Assembly: GCF_002310375.3 (NCBI RefSeq)
Contig: NZ_CP023315.3
Span: forward strand, 62,001 to 126,000
Direction: 5' to 3'
Source: Caulobacter vibrioides
GTDB lineage: Bacteria; Pseudomonadota; Alphaproteobacteria; Caulobacterales; Caulobacteraceae
DNA: 64,000 nt
Numbering within the stretch: the first letter of the stretch is position 1; each line of letters starts with the position of its first letter. Under the pieces are notes generated by a model. That model worked only from the letters and a program-made list of their open reading frames with translations. It was not told the DNA's origin and searched no databases. Position numbers and translations under genes: made by a program. This document shows positions 1 to 8,671 of this stretch, one piece after another.

Positions 1-73
1 CGGGGTTCCAGCCGTTGTAGCTGCGAGCCTGCGTGAACAACTGGTCGAGCGTGGCGTCTTCAAGCTTGGCCAT
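1..73 (-). CDS. Nitroreductase family protein (5' end only)
   Basis: Only the first 24 codons are in the window; the gene runs off the left edge. The N-terminus reads MAKLEDATLDQLF followed by QARSYNGW, which resembles the start of RutE/malonic semialdehyde reductase-type FMN nitroreductases, where a conserved (S/T)xNGW segment follows the first helix. A good ribosome binding site (GGACCTCCC on the opposite strand, read as an AGG-rich tract) precedes the ATG at 73. These enzymes reduce aldehydes or nitro groups with NAD(P)H and FMN in the cytoplasm. The substrate cannot be judged from this fragment. Confidence 0.6.
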   Translation of the reverse strand, partial: MAKLEDATLDQLFTQARSYNGWNP

Positions 74-142
74 GGGAGGTCCTTTCCGTAACTGCAGAGG
101 TTACGATATAGCGGCCCGAAAGGGCGGATCAACCTGGAAAGG

Positions 143-715
143 TCAGAGCGTCTGCTCGACCCGCGTCACTTCGGGGACGTAGTGCTTGAGCATGTTCTCG
201 ACGCCGGACTTGAGGGTCGCCGACGAAGACGGACAGCCCGAACAGGCGCCGCGCATGTGCAGCCACACCACGCCGGTCTGCGGCTCGAACCGTGAAAAGA
301 CGATGTCGCCGCCGTCCTGAGCCACAGCCGGGCGGATGCGGGTGTCGAGCAGTTCCTTGATCTCGGCGACGATCTGCGAGGTCTCCTCGTCGTAGTCGCC
401 CTCGTCATGGCCGCCGCTCTCGGCGTTCTGGTCCAGCAGCAGCGGACGGCCGCTGGTGAAGTGGTCCATGATCGCCGCCAGGATCGGCGCCTTCAGGTGC
501 GGCCACTGGGCGTCCTCGCCCTTGGTCACGGTCAGGAAATCGGGGCCGAAAAACACCCGCGTCACATCGCCGAGGTCGAACAGCGCCTTGGCCAGCGGCG
601 AGGCGTCGCCCTCTTCAGGCGTGCGGAATTCGCGCGCGCCCTCACCCAGCACTTCGCGGCCGGGAAGGAACTTCAGGACCTCGGGATTGGGCGTGGTTTC
701 GGTCTGAATGAACAT
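143..715 (-). CDS. NfuA/NifU-type iron-sulfur cluster carrier protein
   Basis: A 190-residue protein with two domains: an N-terminal Nfu_N domain starting MFIQTETTPNPEVLKF (ETTPNP is the family signature) and a C-terminal NifU domain containing GACSGCPSSS, whose CxxC cysteines hold a bridging Fe-S cluster in the homodimer. It delivers 4Fe-4S clusters to client apoproteins in the cytosol. The open frame extends further upstream, but the family N-terminus begins exactly at the ATG at 715, so that start was chosen. It is divergently arranged with the P450 gene across about 120 bp. Family assignment is secure; which clients it serves is not visible. Confidence 0.93.
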   Translation of the reverse strand: MFIQTETTPNPEVLKFLPGREVLGEGAREFRTPEEGDASPLAKALFDLGDVTRVFFGPDFLTVTKGEDAQWPHLKAPILAAIMDHFTSGRPLLLDQNAESGGHDEGDYDEETSQIVAEIKELLDTRIRPAVAQDGGDIVFSRFEPQTGVVWLHMRGACSGCPSSSATLKSGVENMLKHYVPEVTRVEQTL

Positions 716-836
716 GCGCCTGAAATGGACCTCGCGATGTCGTGACGCAAGGGCGTCGAAAGCATGCATTTTAAAAGTGACACAGGCGTCATTTTCTGGC
801 GTGATGTCGCAAAACACCGATCCGCGGGAGGATCTC

Positions 837-2105
837 ATGAGCGACGGTTCGATCGACCTTAAGGCTGACGCGCGGGCGCGAGCCTATTCCATTCCCCTCG
901 AAGACTATCACATCGCCGATCCGGCGTTGTTCCAGGCCGATGCGATGTGGCCCTATTTCGAGCGCCTTCGGAAGGAAGCGCCGGTCCACTATTCGAAGGG
1001 TGACGAGGAGGTCGGCCCCTACTGGTCGATCACCCGCTACAACGACATCATGACCGTCGACACGACCCATCAGGTCTTCTCGTCGGACGCGCACCTGGGC
1101 GGCATCACCATCCGGAACTTCGACGAGGACTTCGTCCTGCCGATGTTCATCGCCATGGACCAGCCCAAGCACGACATTCAGCGCAAGACGGTCAGCCCGA
1201 TCGTCTCGCCGCAGAACCTGGGTCGTCTGGAAGGGATCATCCGCGAGCGGGTCTGCCAGATCCTCGACGCCTTGCCGATCAACGAGCCGTTCGACTGGGT
1301 CGACAAGGTCTCGATCGAGCTGACCACCCAGATGCTGGCCACCCTGTTCGACTTCCCGTGGGAAGAGCGCCGCAGGCTGACCCGCTGGTCTGACATCGCC
1401 ACCGCCTCGCCCGAGAGCGGTCTGATCGAGAGCGAGGAGGCCCGTCGCGCCGAGCTGCTGGAGTGCCTGGCCTATTTCACCAACCTCTGGAACGAGCGGG
1501 TGAACCTGACCGAGCCGGGCAACGACCTGATCTCGATGCTGGCCCACGGCGAAGCCACCCGCGACATGCCGCCGATGGAGTATCTGGGCAATGTCATCCT
1601 GCTGATCGTCGGCGGCAATGACACGACCCGCAACTCGCTGACCGGCGGCCTCTACGCCCTGTCCAAGAACCCGCAGGAAGAAGCCAAGCTGCGCGCCGAT
1701 CCCAGCCTGATCCCGAACATGGTCTCGGAGATCATCCGCTGGCAGACGCCGCTGGCCCATATGCGCCGCACGGCGCTGGAAGATTTCGAGCTGGCCGGCC
1801 AGACGATCAAGAAGGGCGACAAGGTCGTCATGTGGTACGTCTCGGGCAACCGCGACGACACGGTCATCGAGAACGCTGACCAGTTCATCGTCGATCGCCC
1901 CAACGCCCGCCGCCACCTGTCGTTCGGCTTCGGCATCCACCGCTGCGTGGGCAACCGCCTGGCCGAGATGCAGCTCAAGATCGTCTGGGAAGAGATCCTC
2001 AAGCGCTTCCCGAAGATCGAGGTCCTGGAAGAGCCCAAGCGCGTCTACTCGACCTTCGTGAAAGGCTACGAGCGCATGATGGTGCGGATCCCGGAACGGA
2101 CCTGA
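837..2105 (+). CDS. Cytochrome P450, CYP153-type alkane/fatty-acid hydroxylase
   Basis: A 422-residue soluble bacterial P450. It shows the I-helix oxygen-activation motif GGNDTTRNS, the K-helix ExxR (SEIIRW), and the heme-binding loop FGFGIHRCVGNR with Cys370 as the axial ligand. GGNDTTRN is characteristic of the CYP153 family, which hydroxylates the terminal carbon of medium-chain alkanes, fatty acids and related substrates; C. crescentus carries CYP153A2. The start was moved from the longer open frame to the ATG at 837 because it is preceded by GGGAGG at good spacing. CYP153 genes are usually followed by ferredoxin and ferredoxin reductase genes. None is adjacent here, so electron partners must be encoded elsewhere. 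Confidence 0.92.
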   Translation: MSDGSIDLKADARARAYSIPLEDYHIADPALFQADAMWPYFERLRKEAPVHYSKGDEEVGPYWSITRYNDIMTVDTTHQVFSSDAHLGGITIRNFDEDFVLPMFIAMDQPKHDIQRKTVSPIVSPQNLGRLEGIIRERVCQILDALPINEPFDWVDKVSIELTTQMLATLFDFPWEERRRLTRWSDIATASPESGLIESEEARRAELLECLAYFTNLWNERVNLTEPGNDLISMLAHGEATRDMPPMEYLGNVILLIVGGNDTTRNSLTGGLYALSKNPQEEAKLRADPSLIPNMVSEIIRWQTPLAHMRRTALEDFELAGQTIKKGDKVVMWYVSGNRDDTVIENADQFIVDRPNARRHLSFGFGIHRCVGNRLAEMQLKIVWEEILKRFPKIEVLEEPKRVYSTFVKGYERMMVRIPERT

Positions 2106-2106
2106 T

Positions 2107-2266
2107 ACCCCTCTCCCCTTGCGGGAGAGGGTGGCCCGCGCAGCGGGGCGGGTGAGGGGTTGAAGAAAGAGACCGCCGCGACTGGCTTGCCGCCGTCGCG
2201 GTGGTTTTCGTTTGTGCGACCCCTCATCCGGCCCATCGGGCCACCTTCTCCCGCAAGGGGAGAAGG
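2107..2266. repeat. Pair of inverted GC-rich intergenic palindromes
   Basis: The gap between the convergent P450 and trpS genes holds two copies of an element of the form CCCTCTCCC...GGGAGAGGG-spacer-GGGTGAGGGG, at about 2107-2160 and, inverted, at 2220-2266. Similar copies occur at about 24.5, 28.3, 49.0, 60.3 and 63.3 kb. They look like a REP-type repeat that may form hairpins in the transcripts of both convergent genes. No coding signal is seen. Confidence 0.8.
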
Positions 2267-2278
2267 AAATCTCTCAAT

Positions 2279-3325
2279 CTACGCCCCCCAGAAGCCGACC
2301 AGCTTCTTGACCTCGGCCAGGGTCGGGGCGGCGGCCTCGCGAGCCTTTTCCGCGCCCTTGGCCAGGATGGCGTCCAGCACCGCCGGATCGCCCAGCAGGC
2401 CGCGCATCCGCTCGCCCACCGGGGCCAGGCTTTCGACCGCCAGCTCGGCCAGGGCCGGCTTGAAGGTTCCAAAGCCCTTGCCGGCGTAGTCGGCCAGAAC
2501 CTCGGTCTTGGTCTTGCCGGCCAGGGCCGCGAAGATGCCCACCAGGTTGTCGGCCTCGGCGCGGGTCGCCAGTTCCTCGATCGTCTCCGGCAGCGGTTCC
2601 GGATCGGTGCGGGCCTTCTTGACCTTAGCGACGATGTCGTCGGCGGTGTCGGTCAGGTTGATGCGCGAATAGTCCGACGGATCGGACTTGCTCATCTTGG
2701 CCGAGCCGTCGCGCAAGGACATGACCCGCGCGCCGGGCCCCTGGATCAGCGGGTCGGGCAGCGGGAAGAAGGCCGGCGCCCCCCCGGGCGCGCCGAAGTC
2801 GTGATTGAACTTCTGGGCGATGTCGCGGGTCAGCTCCAGGTGCTGCTTCTGGTCTTCGCCGACCGGCACGTGGGTGGCCTTGTAGATGAGAATGTCGGCC
2901 GCCTGCAGCACCGGATAGGTGTAGAGGCCCACCGAGCTGCGCTCCTTGTGCTTGCCGCTCTTCTCCTTGAACTGGGTCATGCGGTCCAGCCAGCCCAGGC
3001 GCGCGACGCAGTTGAAGATCCAGGAGAGCTCGGCGTGCTCGCGCACCGCCGATTGCGGGAAGATCGTCGCCTTGTCCGGGTCCAGGCCAGAGGCGATGTA
3101 AGCCGCCGCGATCTCGCGGGTCTGCTGGGCCAGGGCCGCAGGATCCTGCCAGACGGTGATGGCGTGCAGGTCGGCCACGAAGATGAAGGTGTCGATCTCG
3201 TGCTGCAGGCGGGTGAACTTCACCAGCGCGCCCAGATAGTTGCCCAGGTGCAGGGCGCCCGAGGGCTGGACGCCCGAAAGCACGCGGGGCGGGCCCGCAT
3301 AGGTGACGGGAGCTTGGTCGGTCAT
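2279..3325 (-). CDS. trpS: Tryptophanyl-tRNA synthetase
   Basis: A 348-residue class I synthetase that charges tRNA-Trp with tryptophan using ATP. The HIGH-type signature appears as HLGN at residues 26-29 (in [12 protein letters not shown]), and the KMSKS loop is intact ([15 protein letters not shown]). Length is typical for bacterial TrpS. The open frame extends 19 codons further, but the ATG at 3325 begins the recognisable N-terminus ([16 protein letters not shown]). It follows murJ in the same direction with a gap of about 170 bp, so the two may be cotranscribed. Confidence 0.97.
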   Translation of the reverse strand: MTDQAPVTYAGPPRVLSGVQPSGALHLGNYLGALVKFTRLQHEIDTFIFVADLHAITVWQDPAALAQQTREIAAAYIASGLDPDKATIFPQSAVREHAELSWIFNCVARLGWLDRMTQFKEKSGKHKERSSVGLYTYPVLQAADILIYKATHVPVGEDQKQHLELTRDIAQKFNHDFGAPGGAPAFFPLPDPLIQGPGARVMSLRDGSAKMSKSDPSDYSRINLTDTADDIVAKVKKARTDPEPLPETIEELATRAEADNLVGIFAALAGKTKTEVLADYAGKGFGTFKPALAELAVESLAPVGERMRGLLGDPAVLDAILAKGAEKAREAAAPTLAEVKKLVGFWGA

Positions 3326-3493
3326 GGCTTCAGCCTTGGATCTTGAAACTTGGAATGGCGAGCGCGGCGGCGCGAACCGCATCCGGGGATACGGCGGATC
3401 AGGGTCAGTGTGAGCCGCGCCATCGCGGCGCGTGCAATCCGATCACGGCCATGGACGCTGGTTACCGCTCTGCGCTGCGCAGGGCAAGCCGGC

Positions 3494-5146
3494 TCAGCGG
3501 CCGGCGCCTCGTCGCAGCACGGTCCTGGCCTCGGCCAGGGTGACCCCGCCCGACAGCAGCAGCAGCACGGGGTAGAGCCCCGCCGCCAGGGCGCAGGTGG
3601 CCAGGATCGCCAGCTCCTTGGCCGAGCCTATACCCACGGCCAGGATCGGGGCTTCAAGGGCGGCGCGCCCGTACGAGATCGCCGCCAGGATCAGGCCCAG
3701 GGCCACGCTGGCCGCCAGCACCCGAATGATCTTGCCCCAGGCGGCGGCGCTGGGCGCGTAGTCGCCGCGCTTGCGCAGGGTCAGCGCCATCTGCAGCACA
3801 TTAATCCACGAGGCGGCGCTGGTCGCCGCCGCCAGGCCGGGCACGCCCATGACCGGGAACAGCGCCAGGCCCAGGCCGATATTGACCGCCACCGAGATCA
3901 GGGCGAACCGCATCGGACCCTTGGTGTCGCCTCGGGCGAAGAAGGCCGGCGACAGGATGCGGGCCAGCACGAAGGCCGGCGTGCCCCAGCCGTAGTGCAG
4001 CAGGGCGTTGGCCGTCTGACGTGCGTCGAACACCGTGAACTCGCCCCGGGTGAACAGGCCGTCGATCAGGAAGAACGGAATGCTGAACAGGGCCACGGCG
4101 GCCGGCAGGGTCAGGGCCAACGCAAAGACGATGGCCTGGTCCATGGCCCCTTGCGCCTCGGCGCGGTCCTCGGCGGCCACGGCCCGCGACAAGCGCGGCA
4201 GAAGGGCCACGCCGATGGCCACGCCCACCAGGCCCAGGGGCAGCTGGTACAGGCGGTCGGCATAGGCCAGCCAGGTCCGCGCGCCGTTCACATGGCTGGC
4301 CAGCACGCCCGAGATGGTGATGTTGATCTGGCTGGCGCTGGCGGCGATGGCGCCGGGGATGGCCAGGGCGATCAGGCCCTTGATCTCTGGCGTCAGCCGC
4401 GGAAGCCGCCAGCGGATGGTGGCGCCCGCCTTTCGCACCGCCCAGACCAGCAGCGCCACCTGGGCGAGCCCGGCCGCGAAGATGCCCCATGAGGCCGCCA
4501 CCGCCGCGTCATGGGCGTTGCGGGTCGGGATCACCGCGATCAGGGTCACAAGGTTCAGCAGGATCGGGGCTGCGGCCGAGACGATGAACTTGCCCCGGGC
4601 GTTCAGCACCCCTGACAGCAGGGCCACGATCGCCATGCACGGCAGATAGGGCATGGTGATCTGGGTCAGGATCACGGCCAGCTTGTACTTATCGGTGCCG
4701 AAACCAAAGCCCGGGCTGATCACCATCATCAGCCACGGCATGGTCGCCTGGGCGATCAGGGTCAGGCCCACCGTGAAGGCGGCGATGGTGGCCATGGCGT
4801 CGGCGGCCAGCTTGTCGGCCACCTCGGCCCCATCCCGGTCCAGGGTCTTGGAATAGGCCGGCACGAAGGCCGCTGCGAAGGCCCCCTCGGCGAAGATCCG
4901 CCGGAAGAGGTTTGGGAACATCTGGGCGGTGTTGAAGGCGTCCGCGCCGATATTGCTGCTGGCCCCCAGGAAGTACGAGATCACCAGATCGCGCACGAAG
5001 CCCATCAGCCGGCTGACCAGGGTGAGGCCCGAATAGATCGCCGAGGACCGGATCATGCCGGGGGCTTTTTTCGGGGCGGATGCAGGCGGCGCGGTATCGG
5101 TCACGCTCGGCTTCTGGGCGCTCGATGAGAGGGCGTCAAGGCCCAC
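3494..5146 (-). CDS. murJ: Lipid II flippase MurJ (MviN)
   Basis: A highly hydrophobic protein of up to 550 residues with about 14 predicted membrane segments. Family signatures are visible near the N-terminus (SGLTLVSRLMGFVRD) and in the loop FPNLFRRIFAEGAFAAAFVPAYS. MurJ moves the peptidoglycan precursor lipid II across the inner membrane for cell-wall synthesis. The true start is uncertain: a GTG a few codons downstream (VTDTAPP) or the methionine at MIRSSAIYSG would still keep the whole membrane domain. In many alphaproteobacteria this gene follows glnD; here a chemoreceptor lies upstream instead. Confidence 0.95.
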   Translation of the reverse strand: MGLDALSSSAQKPSVTDTAPPASAPKKAPGMIRSSAIYSGLTLVSRLMGFVRDLVISYFLGASSNIGADAFNTAQMFPNLFRRIFAEGAFAAAFVPAYSKTLDRDGAEVADKLAADAMATIAAFTVGLTLIAQATMPWLMMVISPGFGFGTDKYKLAVILTQITMPYLPCMAIVALLSGVLNARGKFIVSAAAPILLNLVTLIAVIPTRNAHDAAVAASWGIFAAGLAQVALLVWAVRKAGATIRWRLPRLTPEIKGLIALAIPGAIAASASQINITISGVLASHVNGARTWLAYADRLYQLPLGLVGVAIGVALLPRLSRAVAAEDRAEAQGAMDQAIVFALALTLPAAVALFSIPFFLIDGLFTRGEFTVFDARQTANALLHYGWGTPAFVLARILSPAFFARGDTKGPMRFALISVAVNIGLGLALFPVMGVPGLAAATSAASWINVLQMALTLRKRGDYAPSAAAWGKIIRVLAASVALGLILAAISYGRAALEAPILAVGIGSAKELAILATCALAAGLYPVLLLLSGGVTLAEARTVLRRGAGR

Positions 5147-5195
5147 TCTAGGCCCCGCGACCGGCCCCCTTCCAGGACCGCCGGCAGCGCCCGCT

Positions 5196-6992
5196 CTAGG
5201 CCGCCGCCCGCGTTTCGGCGTTCGCGATGCGCAGCTCGCCCATGCGCTGAGCCAGTCGCGTGGCTTCCTGCGCCAGGGTGTGGCTGGCGGCGGTGGTCTC
5301 CTCGACCATGGCCGCGTTCTGCTGCGTCACCTGATCCATCTGGTTCATGGTCGTGTTCACCTCGGACAGGCCGCGCGCCTGTTCCTGGGTCGACGAGGCC
5401 ATGGCGGCGACCAGACCGTCGATCTCATCGACCTCGTGGGCGATGGCGCGCAAGGCCTCGCCCGCCTTGCCGACATACTCAACGCCCTGCCCCACCTCGG
5501 CGGTGCTGGCGCTGATTAGGGTCTTGATCTCCTTGGCGGCGTCGGCCGAGCGTTGCGCCAGGGCGCGCACCTCTTGGGCGACGACCGCGAAGCCGCGACC
5601 GGCCTCGCCCGCACGCGCGGCTTCGACCCCGGCGTTCAGCGCCAGAAGGTTGGTCTGGAAGGCGATCTCGTCGATCACGCCGATGATCTGGCCGATCTGG
5701 CTGGACGACTTCTCGATCGCGCCCATCGCCTCGACGGCCTGGCTGACGATCGAGCCGGAGGCGTCGGCGGCGCAGCGCGCGCGCTCCACCACCTTGCGGG
5801 CGCGGGCCGCGCCGTCAGCCGTCTGGCGCACCGTGCTGGTGATCTCGTCCAGCGCCGCCACAGCTTCTTCCAGGCTGGCGGCCTGCCGTTCGGTGCGGGT
5901 GGCCAGCTCATCGGCCGCCTCGGAAATCTCGGCTGTGCCGCCATGGATCGCCTGCGTCGCGTCGAGGGAGGCCGCGATGACGCCCGACAGCTTCTCGATG
6001 GCGGTGTTGAAATCGAGGCGCAGGGCTTCGTACCCAGCGGGGAACGGACGATCCAGTCGGCACGTCAGGTCACCGGTCGACATGCGGCCCAGCGCGCCGG
6101 CCAGGCTCTCGACGACCGCCTTTTGCGTGGCGTCGGCCTCCGCGCGGCGACGGTCGCTTTCGCGACGTTCGATCTCCAGGGCGCCACGAACATCGGCCGC
6201 CTCCATCTCCTTGCGACAGGTTTCAACCGCCTCGTGGAAGCTGCGTAGCGCTTCGGTCATCTGGCCGATTTCGTCCTCGCTCTTCTTCTTCGGCAGGACG
6301 ACGTCCACATCCCCGGCGGCCAGCCGGCGCAGACACCGGGTGATCTCGACCAGCGGCGCGACCAGGCCTCGGCGGGCGGCGAACATCAAGACCGCCGCGA
6401 AGGCCGCCGCCACCAGCAGAAGCCCCGCCATGATCGCCTGACCGATCACGCCGAGCGACTTCGCCAGGTCCGCGTCGTGCGAGGCGGCCGCCTCGATCTC
6501 GGTCGAGGCCGCCTCCATCTTGTCCTCCAGCGCCGAGAACTGCTCACCAAATCCCGCCAGCTTGGCGTGCGCCCCGGCCGGATCGGTGTCGGCGGTTCCG
6601 ACGATCTCTTCGGCTGCGGCGATGTAGGCGTTGAGCGGCGGCTCGACGGCTTGCAGAGCGGCCTTGGTTCTGGGGTTTTCGGCCAGCTTGCTGCTCTGCG
6701 CGATATCGCCCCGGAACGCCTGGGTGTGTTCGGCGAGGTCCGCGCGGACCGCCTTGAGGTCGACGCCAAGCGTGGGATCGCTGGACATGATCGCGCCCAT
6801 GACATCGGCGCGCAGGGCGTCGTGCATCATGTCGGCGTGCATGTGAAGCTGAAGGATCTTGGCTGAGTCTTCAGCCCGGGTCAGCGCGGAGTCGAGGCTC
6901 CAAGCCACCCAGAGTCCCGCGCCGGCCGTCGCCGCGCACAGAAGCGCCGCGCCGCCGGCGGCCCCCATGACCTTCTGACCCAAGGACGCCAT
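5196..6992 (-). CDS. Methyl-accepting chemotaxis protein
   Basis: A 598-residue chemoreceptor. Residues about 10-32 form a first membrane helix, followed by a periplasmic four-helix-type sensor region of about 160 residues, a second membrane helix near 190-215, a HAMP linker, and the cytoplasmic signalling domain with the conserved hairpin tip (EIAFQTNLLALNAGVEAARAG and FAVVAQEVRALAQRS). It senses an unknown ligand and controls CheA. The chosen ATG at 6992 has GGGAGGT six bases upstream; the longer frame begins at a TTG inside that ribosome binding site. There is no C-terminal NWETF-like pentapeptide (the end reads ETRAAA). A TTAACCAT sequence lies 62-69 bases upstream. Confidence 0.95.
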   Translation of the reverse strand: MASLGQKVMGAAGGAALLCAATAGAGLWVAWSLDSALTRAEDSAKILQLHMHADMMHDALRADVMGAIMSSDPTLGVDLKAVRADLAEHTQAFRGDIAQSSKLAENPRTKAALQAVEPPLNAYIAAAEEIVGTADTDPAGAHAKLAGFGEQFSALEDKMEAASTEIEAAASHDADLAKSLGVIGQAIMAGLLLVAAAFAAVLMFAARRGLVAPLVEITRCLRRLAAGDVDVVLPKKKSEDEIGQMTEALRSFHEAVETCRKEMEAADVRGALEIERRESDRRRAEADATQKAVVESLAGALGRMSTGDLTCRLDRPFPAGYEALRLDFNTAIEKLSGVIAASLDATQAIHGGTAEISEAADELATRTERQAASLEEAVAALDEITSTVRQTADGAARARKVVERARCAADASGSIVSQAVEAMGAIEKSSSQIGQIIGVIDEIAFQTNLLALNAGVEAARAGEAGRGFAVVAQEVRALAQRSADAAKEIKTLISASTAEVGQGVEYVGKAGEALRAIAHEVDEIDGLVAAMASSTQEQARGLSEVNTTMNQMDQVTQQNAAMVEETTAASHTLAQEATRLAQRMGELRIANAETRAAA

Positions 6993-7053
6993 GCCGCTAC
7001 CTCCCAAAGGTGCAAACCCAGGAGAGGATGCGGCATGACCAGTCTAGCGGGCC

Positions 7054-7061
7054 TTAACCAT
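7054..7061 (-). promoter_or_regulatory. Possible CtrA half-site upstream of the chemoreceptor
   Basis: TTAACCAT matches the left part of the Caulobacter CtrA recognition sequence and lies 62-69 bases before the chemoreceptor start. Many motility genes in Caulobacter are under CtrA. A second TTAA at the expected spacing is not present, so the match could be chance. Confidence 0.3.
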
Positions 7062-7153
7062 AAGGTTCTCGCGCTGGTGGCATAGTGTCGCACGGCCAAC
7101 GTGTGTCGGTCAGACGAATTTCAAGAAATTCAGTGGGTTGCCGCGCGAGCGGC

Positions 7154-7927
7154 CTATCTCGGGATCTCGGTGGTCTTTACCAGGGCCACCTGACGGTAAA
7201 CGGCGGCGATCTCGAAATAGCGCCCGAAGGCGGCGTGGAACTGGTCGACGGCCTGCTTCACGCCCGGCCCGCCGATCTCGCTGATGTCGTGCCAGTAGTC
7301 GTCCAGCACCATCATGCCGCCCACGCTGAGCAGGCTGGCGCAGAAGCACAGGTCGATCAGCACCGCCAGCGCCGTGTGGCTGCCATCGACATAGATCAGG
7401 TCGAACTGCTCGCCCCGCTCCAGCATCTGCGGCAGGACGTAGGTCGAAAAGCCCTTGTGGGTCGAAAGGCTCCTGAAGCCGCACTTGTCCATGTTGCGGC
7501 CAAAGCGCGGTTCGACGGCGTGATACTTCTCTTCGGGGTTCAGGGCCTCGTCGAACCACGGATCGATGACCGTGACCGCCAGGCGGTCCGGCAGCAGCCA
7601 GTCCATGAAGGCCAGGTTGCGGCCCTCATAGGCGCCGATCTCCATGTAGCGGATCGTCTCGCCCGCCGGCCGCTTGGCCGCGAAGTCGCGCAGAAGCGGC
7701 GTGACGAACGGAATGTTGTTGCTGGCCCAGGTCGAGGTGAACTCGAAGCCCTTGTCGGCGGCGTGGGCGTTGAAGGCCTCGACCACCGCGTGGTCGCGCG
7801 GACCGCCCAGCATGGTCTTAGCCAGATTGGGCGCCAGGCGCGGATTGACCTTGGTCAGCGAGCGCAGCTTCGAGAGGCCGCCGCGATGGGTGACCGTCTC
7901 GGCGTCGAAGTGCATGTCGGCGGTCAT
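7154..7927 (-). CDS. Class I SAM-dependent methyltransferase (Methyltransf_24-like)
   Basis: A 257-residue protein of the type used in surface polysaccharide or small-molecule modification. It has an acidic SAM-binding strand (YMEIGAYEGRNLAFM), a following strand end (AVTVIDPWF), and a DLIYVDGSHTALAVLIDL segment followed by GGMMVLDDYWHD, the usual pattern of this family. The start at 7927 is supported by GGAGGAG upstream. The acceptor is not known. It lies 57 bp beyond the Rieske gene in the same direction and may be the end of the tsaD-gpsA run. Confidence 0.8.
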   Translation of the reverse strand: MTADMHFDAETVTHRGGLSKLRSLTKVNPRLAPNLAKTMLGGPRDHAVVEAFNAHAADKGFEFTSTWASNNIPFVTPLLRDFAAKRPAGETIRYMEIGAYEGRNLAFMDWLLPDRLAVTVIDPWFDEALNPEEKYHAVEPRFGRNMDKCGFRSLSTHKGFSTYVLPQMLERGEQFDLIYVDGSHTALAVLIDLCFCASLLSVGGMMVLDDYWHDISEIGGPGVKQAVDQFHAAFGRYFEIAAVYRQVALVKTTEIPR

Positions 7928-7984
7928 GGTCCCGGCTCCTCCATCGGTTGCGAGGGAAGCTAGCGCCAAGGTCTTAAGGAAGGG

Positions 7985-8353
7985 TCAGGCCGTGACGATC
8001 TGACCGTCCCGCACCGTGACGGGCCAAGGCGTCAGGCGGGCGCTGGTTGGGCAGGGCCCCGCCACGCAGCCGCCGTCCTCAATGCGGAACAGGGCCGCGT
8101 GGCCGGCGCACAGGATCAGGTCGTTGTCGCGGGTCAGGTAACGGCCTGCGAAACCGGCCAGGGGCCAGCCGGCGTGCGGGCAGCTGTCGACATAGCCGAC
8201 CAGGGTCTCGCCCTTGCGCACGACGAAGCCGGCGAACATCGCGTCGCCCTCGCGCCAGCGAAAGCCCTTCGACCCGGGCGAGGCGATCTCGTCCAGGCCG
8301 CACAGCACGGTCCCCGTCGGGGGACGGGCGGGATTGTCCTCGGCGTCCCGCAA
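7985..8353 (-). CDS. Rieske [2Fe-2S] domain protein
   Basis: A 122-residue small Rieske-type ferredoxin. The cluster ligands appear as CPHAGWPL (C-x-H) and CAGHAALF (C-x2-H), the standard two-Cys two-His arrangement. There is no membrane segment, so it is likely a soluble electron carrier or the ferredoxin component of an oxygenase system, although no oxygenase gene is adjacent. It starts four bases after the YciI-like stop, indicating one transcript with that gene and gpsA. Confidence 0.85.
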   Translation of the reverse strand: MRDAEDNPARPPTGTVLCGLDEIASPGSKGFRWREGDAMFAGFVVRKGETLVGYVDSCPHAGWPLAGFAGRYLTRDNDLILCAGHAALFRIEDGGCVAGPCPTSARLTPWPVTVRDGQIVTA

Positions 8354-8357
8354 CGGC

Positions 8358-8639
8358 TCAGAGCGCGCCGATCGCCACGCGCCAGGGCCGCACCTCGACG
8401 CTTTCGAACACCCCGGCGGTGGTGAACGGGTCGTTGTCGGCCTGGGCCTGGGCGGCGGCCAGATCCTCGGCCTCGACGATCAGCAGTGAGCCGATCGGAT
8501 TGCCGTCATCACCCAGCAGCGCGCCGGCCAGCTTCAGGCCCGTCGACTGGTTCAGGTAGTCGAGATGGGTGGGGCGGGTGGCCAGGCGGGTGTCCAGCGC
8601 GCCGGGCTTGTCCTTGCAGAGGATGGCGAAGAGGGCCAT
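8358..8639 (-). CDS. YciI-like protein
   Basis: A 93-residue YCII-domain protein starting MALFAILCKDKPGAL, with conserved residues in HLDYLNQ and in the dimer-forming segment GSLLIVEAEDLAAAQA. Family members are dimeric ferredoxin-like folds of mostly unknown function, some with lyase-like active sites. Its position 32 bp downstream of gpsA and 4 bp upstream of the Rieske gene suggests cotranscription. Confidence 0.85.
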   Translation of the reverse strand: MALFAILCKDKPGALDTRLATRPTHLDYLNQSTGLKLAGALLGDDGNPIGSLLIVEAEDLAAAQAQADNDPFTTAGVFESVEVRPWRVAIGAL

Positions 8640-8671
8640 GCGGGCGGTCCTTGTGCTCAGGGTTCGGGTGA

